DNA from: a virus
Reading direction: 5' to 3' (one strand)
DNA: 64,000 nucleotides
IMG/VR virus record: IMGVR_UViG_3300037504_000588
Span: 1 to 64,000 of that record
Below are positions 60,234-64,000 of the stretch, in pieces (positions within the stretch are counted from its first letter, which is position 1; each line of letters opens with the position of its first letter). A program made the translations under genes and the position numbers. The notes under the pieces are model-generated. The model saw nothing but the letters and a program-made list of their open reading frames with translations, was not told the origin of the DNA and did no database searches.

Positions 60234-61071
60234 TGTAAATGATTTTAACTTTTTTATAAAAGCTGAACCGAAAGGGAAAAGGGGAAGTTATGATAATATG
60301 GTATTATATGGTGAAGCGTCTGATAATTCAAAAGATAGTGATGAGGAGATACTTGAACCAAAAGGATATGTTATAGGGAATTTTTTGCAAAATGGGCTTT
60401 TAAATTATGAACATCAAGCTAAACAGTCTTCTAAATTTATTGTTGGAGAACCAACAAAAGCAGAGATTAAGGATAATAAATTTTTTATAAAGGGAAAATT
60501 ATGGAAAGGTCAAAAGGTGGCCGAAGATTTATGGGACACTCTTCACATAATGAAAGACAACAAGTCTAATAGAAAGTTAGGTTGGTCTATTGAAGGAAAA
60601 GCATTACAAAGAGACCCCGTTAATCCTAAACGAATAACTAAAGCATTAATAACGAATGTTGCTTTAACTTTTCAGCCTAAAAACAAAAATACTTGGGCTC
60701 AAATATCAAAGGGAGAATACACAGAGCCTTATATTGAACCAGAATTTGATGAAACGGCAAATGGAGGAGCTGAATATTTGTTAGATATTACGAAACCTGA
60801 TGGTACACGTATTACGATAGATAAGGAATTTAATATTAAGATAGATAAGGCAATGTCAGCAGGTCATAAAACTGGCAGGGATTTAGATGGAGTAACATCA
60901 TCAGGAGCTGCATTAAAAAAAGAAAGTTTAGATGAGAAGTTGAGGAACCTTCAGCCAGAATTAAAAGAAGCAATAATAGCTATTGCAGAAAATAAAAGAA
61001 AAAATAAAATAGAAAAAAAGATATTAGAAAAAACAAAAAAAATAATAAAAAGTTTTTTATTTCAAAATTAA
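60226..61071 (+). CDS. Prohead protease with C-terminal motif shared with capsid protein
   Basis: The 281-residue protein has MVLYGEASDNSKDSDEEILE, NYEHQAKQSSKFIVGEPTKA (His of the catalytic triad in phage HK97-type protease), SWSIEGKALQ-like LGWSIEGKALQRDPVNP, and TNVALTF, as in caudovirus prohead proteases. Residues about 208-242 (60847-60951) match 26 of 35 positions of the major capsid N-terminal region (62534-62638), starting KAMSAG. The tail is Lys-rich. It lies before the scaffold and capsid genes, as expected for a maturation protease. Confidence 0.8.
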   Translation: MNNVNDFNFFIKAEPKGKRGSYDNMVLYGEASDNSKDSDEEILEPKGYVIGNFLQNGLLNYEHQAKQSSKFIVGEPTKAEIKDNKFFIKGKLWKGQKVAEDLWDTLHIMKDNKSNRKLGWSIEGKALQRDPVNPKRITKALITNVALTFQPKNKNTWAQISKGEYTEPYIEPEFDETANGGAEYLLDITKPDGTRITIDKEFNIKIDKAMSAGHKTGRDLDGVTSSGAALKKESLDEKLRNLQPELKEAIIAIAENKRKNKIEKKILEKTKKIIKSFLFQN

Positions 61072-61133
61072 TTTTTTATTTTTATAAAAATCGTTAGAAG
61101 AAATATTCGTAGAGTAGAAAAATATAATTTATA

Positions 61134-61592
61134 ATGAAAAAAATTAAGTTTTTGGCAATAGGTTTATCATTATTGTCGGCTATTGTATTTATTAATGCAA
61201 CAAAAACTCCGATTAAAAAGTTAGGGGAGGTTTACACACACACAGCTACGTTAGATTCTAACAGTGCAGATACTGTTACATTTACAATTAATTCAAGTGT
61301 TTTTGGTGGAGCAGAAAAGGCACTATTACTTCAAACTATAATTAGCGGAAGCCCTGACTCTTCTTCTATTATTACTGATTTTTATAGGAGTGAAGAGTCT
61401 TCGATAGCTAAAGCTGAAAGTTATTTTAGTGATACATTAAAGGCTGAATCTGATAAGGTTACTATTAATACTAAATCAGATTATGCAAGTTCTGTATTGT
61501 TTGCTATTATTAGAAATACAAAGAGTGAAGTAAATGACACTGCTGTTTCACAGTCTTATTCTTTGAAGGTAAAAGTATTAGACGAGCAATAA
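61134..61592 (+). CDS. Secreted or structural protein with signal-like N-terminus
   Basis: The 152-residue protein starts MKKIKFLAIGLSLLSAIVFI, a Sec-type signal sequence, and continues with a beta-rich Thr/Ser body (YTHTATLDSNSADTVTFTIN). I do not recognise the family. In a phage structural block the leader could instead be an unusual hydrophobic N-terminus. Confidence 0.55.
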   Translation: MKKIKFLAIGLSLLSAIVFINATKTPIKKLGEVYTHTATLDSNSADTVTFTINSSVFGGAEKALLLQTIISGSPDSSSIITDFYRSEESSIAKAESYFSDTLKAESDKVTINTKSDYASSVLFAIIRNTKSEVNDTAVSQSYSLKVKVLDEQ

Positions 61593-61637
61593 GATATATT
61601 ATAAAAAAATTCGATATTTTTAATTAAGAAAATTATT

Positions 61638-62414
61638 ATGTCAACTGAAAAAGATAAAAAAGAGTTAACACAAGAAGAATTATCTAAGGCATTGCTTGAC
61701 ATCTTTCAGGATGAAGAATCGGTTAAAGACCTCTTAGAGAAAGGTAAAAAGGGGCAAGATTATGACGATGAGCAAGGTGATGTTCCTGGTGAACAAGACA
61801 CCGGACAGGATGAGTACGATGAAGATGAAGACATGAAAAAAGCCAAAGATGAGTATGATAAGGCTGAAAAGGCAATGAAAGCAGCTAAAGATAAGTTAGA
61901 AAAAATGAAAAAAGCTGGAACTTCATGTAAAAAAGGAGAAGAAGACGATCTTAACAAAGATGAAAATAAAGAACAAAATGTTGAAAAAGCTGAATCTTTA
62001 AATATCCTTAAAGGTTTTATTGATAACCTCACCTCTAATGATAAAGAGTTTAAGGAAGAAATTAGAAAATCAATTAATGATTTAAGTGAAAAACATGATT
62101 CTTTATGTAAAGAATGGGAAAAATTTGCTTCACAGCCAAAAGGGTTGAAGAGTTATAAGGGATTAAATTTTATAGAAAAGGGTGAAGGTTTTGAAAATAA
62201 TGAAGAAGACAATGACCAACTTTCTATTTCAAAAGATAAAGCAAAAATAGAAAAGGCTATAGAATCAATGATAGAGTTAACTGACAATAATAACAAGAAA
62301 CAGTCTTACGAAAATCAGTTAATGAATTATAATTCTTCTGGTGATCCACGTTCTTTAAGTAAAGCATTGGTTCAAGATTTACAAAAAAGTCAGGATATAA
62401 CACTTATTAAGTAA
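61638..62414 (+). CDS. Acidic coiled-coil protein, probable scaffold
   Basis: The 258-residue protein is very acidic at the N-terminus (EQGDVPGEQDTGQDEYDEDE) and has a Lys/Ala/Glu coiled-coil (DEYDKAEKAMKAAKDKLEKM) followed by a helical C-terminus. It lies between the protease and the major capsid gene, the usual place of the scaffold. There is no sequence match to confirm it. Confidence 0.5.
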   Translation: MSTEKDKKELTQEELSKALLDIFQDEESVKDLLEKGKKGQDYDDEQGDVPGEQDTGQDEYDEDEDMKKAKDEYDKAEKAMKAAKDKLEKMKKAGTSCKKGEEDDLNKDENKEQNVEKAESLNILKGFIDNLTSNDKEFKEEIRKSINDLSEKHDSLCKEWEKFASQPKGLKSYKGLNFIEKGEGFENNEEDNDQLSISKDKAKIEKAIESMIELTDNNNKKQSYENQLMNYNSSGDPRSLSKALVQDLQKSQDITLIK

Positions 62415-62452
62415 TAAAAAATATTTGGTTAGAGAATAAATTTATATAAAAA

Positions 62453-63940
62453 ATGAACAATAATTTAGATTTTTATCAATATTCAAATCTGGAAACAGGA
62501 CATAAGACAGAATCAGAAGTTTATGATCTTATGAAAGCAATGTCTGCTGGTTCGCAGACTGGTAGAGATTTGGACGGAACAACAACTTCTGGTAGTGCGT
62601 TGAAAGTAGAATCTCTTGATCCTACATTGCGTGTATTGACCAATAGAGACAAACACATTGTTTTTTGGAAAATGCTTCCAAAAGAAAAAGCATACAATAC
62701 AGTAGAAGAATACAATGTATTGGAGGATTATGGAGGAGATATTGGCATATTTAACACCGAAGGTGAAACTCCAAGTTTTACTGACTCACAATACAAACGT
62801 GAAAGTGTGTTAATTAAATATATGGGTGTTTCTGGTGAAGTAACACACCCCTTTACTCTTGTTAATCTTGGTTCAGGTGTTGGAAATGCACTTGGAAAAG
62901 AAGTTCAAAATAAGACGCAATACCTTGTAAGGACTATTAATAAGAGTTTAGCAACAGCTAACAGTGATCATGTTGGTGAAGAGTTTGATGGAGTATTTAA
63001 ACAACATTATGATGGCATTGTAGGAAGTGGTGACCTTGATACTTATTTTAGTAACTCAACTGTGATTGATGCGAGAGGAAAGGCTCTTTCAGATGCAAAT
63101 GTAGAAGATGCTGCACAAGCTGTTGTGAACGATAATTTTGGTGAAATTAGTACAATATTGGGTTCACCTTCTGTGTTCAATAGTTATGTTAAAAGATTCC
63201 ACGAATCTAAACGTATTAATGTTAACAACCCAGTTACTGCAACTACTGGAGCAACCATGGGTCAAAAGGTAAATAATATCCAGACTCAATTCGGAGATGT
63301 TAATGTTGTTAATGATATTTATTTTGATAAAGATAGGCTTACTGGTGTTGATTACAATAAATCAGCTACATCAAGCAAGTCTCCCGATGCCCCAACGGCG
63401 TTAAGTTATGCAACTGCTGTAGATACAAAAACCAATTTTGCTGATAGTACAGGGGATTACTTTTATGCTATTGCTGCTAAGAATCGTTATGGACAAAGTG
63501 CTGTCACTATAGTTGACACTACTGCCGTAACGGTTAGTGCAAATGAAAGTGTAGATATTTCTTTTACTTACACTGATGGTTCATATGCAGCTGAATCTTT
63601 TGTTGTATATAGAACTAAAGCAGATGTAACAGATTATACAACTGCTAAATTTTATCCTATATTTACAGTAAGCGCAAGTGAGCGTACAAGCGGTTATGAC
63701 GGTGCTGCTGCATCAAAAATTAGAGATAGGAATAGATTCCTTCCAGGCACATCAAGTGCTATTGTTTTAGATTTTAATAGTGAAATTATTACATTTAAAC
63801 AATTAGCTCCTATGATGAGGATGGATTTAGCAAGAACTTCACCTTCTTATAGGTTTATGGTTCTTTGTTATGGAACTCCGCTCTGTGGTATACCAAAGAG
63901 GATTGCACGTATAGTTAATCTGGGTACAGATATTTCTTAA
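62453..63940 (+). CDS. Major capsid protein with Fn3/Ig-like insertion
   Basis: The 495-residue protein has an N-terminal arm (residues 28-62 shared with the protease), TNRDKHIVFWKMLPKEKAYN, ESVLIKYMGVSGEVTHPFTL and a C-terminal part (FKQLAPMMRMDLARTSPSYR, RFMVLCYGTPLC), consistent with a phage major capsid. An inserted domain at about 305-410 (SPDAPTALSYATAVDTKTNF; SGDYFYAIAAKN-like; YAAESFVVYRTKADVTDYTT) has fibronectin III/Ig-like repeats that could decorate the head surface. The terminator at 63947 supports the gene's high expression. Homology is by structure-like pattern rather than by a famous motif. Confidence 0.8.
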   Translation: MNNNLDFYQYSNLETGHKTESEVYDLMKAMSAGSQTGRDLDGTTTSGSALKVESLDPTLRVLTNRDKHIVFWKMLPKEKAYNTVEEYNVLEDYGGDIGIFNTEGETPSFTDSQYKRESVLIKYMGVSGEVTHPFTLVNLGSGVGNALGKEVQNKTQYLVRTINKSLATANSDHVGEEFDGVFKQHYDGIVGSGDLDTYFSNSTVIDARGKALSDANVEDAAQAVVNDNFGEISTILGSPSVFNSYVKRFHESKRINVNNPVTATTGATMGQKVNNIQTQFGDVNVVNDIYFDKDRLTGVDYNKSATSSKSPDAPTALSYATAVDTKTNFADSTGDYFYAIAAKNRYGQSAVTIVDTTAVTVSANESVDISFTYTDGSYAAESFVVYRTKADVTDYTTAKFYPIFTVSASERTSGYDGAAASKIRDRNRFLPGTSSAIVLDFNSEIITFKQLAPMMRMDLARTSPSYRFMVLCYGTPLCGIPKRIARIVNLGTDIS

Positions 63941-63946
63941 ATAAAG

Positions 63947-63975
63947 ATAAGGGGGCATTTGCCCCTTTATTTTGT
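63947..63975 (+). terminator. Rho-independent terminator after major capsid gene
   Basis: GGGGC (63952-63956) and GCCCC (63961-63965) form a hairpin with a four-base loop, followed by TTTATTTTGTTTT. It lies ten bases after the capsid stop. Confidence 0.8.
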
Positions 63976-64000
63976 TTTATTAATTAAAAAATATTGAAAT

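Noticed and set aside
43346-64000. Large terminase (TerL) in the head block
   Set aside because: No protein in the window has both a terminase Walker A/B ATPase and an RNase H-type nuclease. The intein protein is a phosphoesterase, not a terminase.
1-64000. tRNA or rRNA genes
   Set aside because: I did not see a cloverleaf with a conserved GTTCRA-type T loop in any gap. A tRNA scan could overturn this.

Overview
The window looks like part of the genome of a large tailed phage (or related large phage-like element) that infects a Bacteroidota host. Every gene I accept is on the + strand, the DNA is very AT-rich, and several intergenic regions carry the Bacteroidota promoter signature (TTTG, 19-bp spacer, TATATTTG), three of them inside nearly identical 55-bp copies. 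I see no tRNA genes, no large terminase, no integrase and no CRISPR array; the phage genome clearly continues beyond both ends.

Layout. 1-1.0 kb: two tandem alanine-rich paralogues, the first cut by the window edge. 1.1-10.4 kb: a Zn-ribbon protein, a ParB-like protein, a polyvalent-type LPD1 metallopeptidase-like protein, three DNA methyltransferase genes (one frameshifted) and a dATP/dGTP-pyrophosphohydrolase-like/HAD-nucleotidase fusion. 10.4-22.2 kb: replication and recombination: a phage DNA polymerase III alpha subunit, a UvsY-like candidate, a probable ssDNA-binding protein, SbcD/gp47, RecA, SbcC/gp46 and a RuvC-like resolvase. 22.3-31.5 kb: a variable region of small genes, three more methyltransferases, a replication-type winged-helix protein, an SF2 helicase and RNase H, with several gene ends marked by attC-like dyads (TAAC...GTTA with inner arms) and with frameshifted remnants. 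31.5-36.8 kb: UvrD-like helicase, metallophosphoesterase and a class II ribonucleotide reductase. 36.9-38 kb: a primase-like protein and more cassette-like small genes.

38.07-43.13 kb holds the most striking feature: a tightly overlapping seven-gene operon that I read as a type IV-B-like CRISPR effector module (csf1, cas11, csf2 ... csf3) in which an IbrA-like PAPS-reductase-fold protein, an IbrB-like ParB-fold protein and a second CysH-like protein sit between csf2 and csf3. There is no csf4/dinG, no cas6/csf5, no adaptation gene and no array. The csf genes are visibly richer in GC than the three inserted genes and the phage backbone, suggesting a mosaic origin.

43.3-64 kb: packaging and head genes: a possible small terminase, the portal, a u-spanin-like lipoprotein, an intein-containing metallophosphoesterase, a MuF-type minor head protein, a 1,887-residue polyvalent protein (NUDIX, ADP-ribosyltransferase-like and GNAT-like domains joined by repeated linkers), prohead protease, a scaffold-like acidic protein and the major capsid protein, ended by a terminator.
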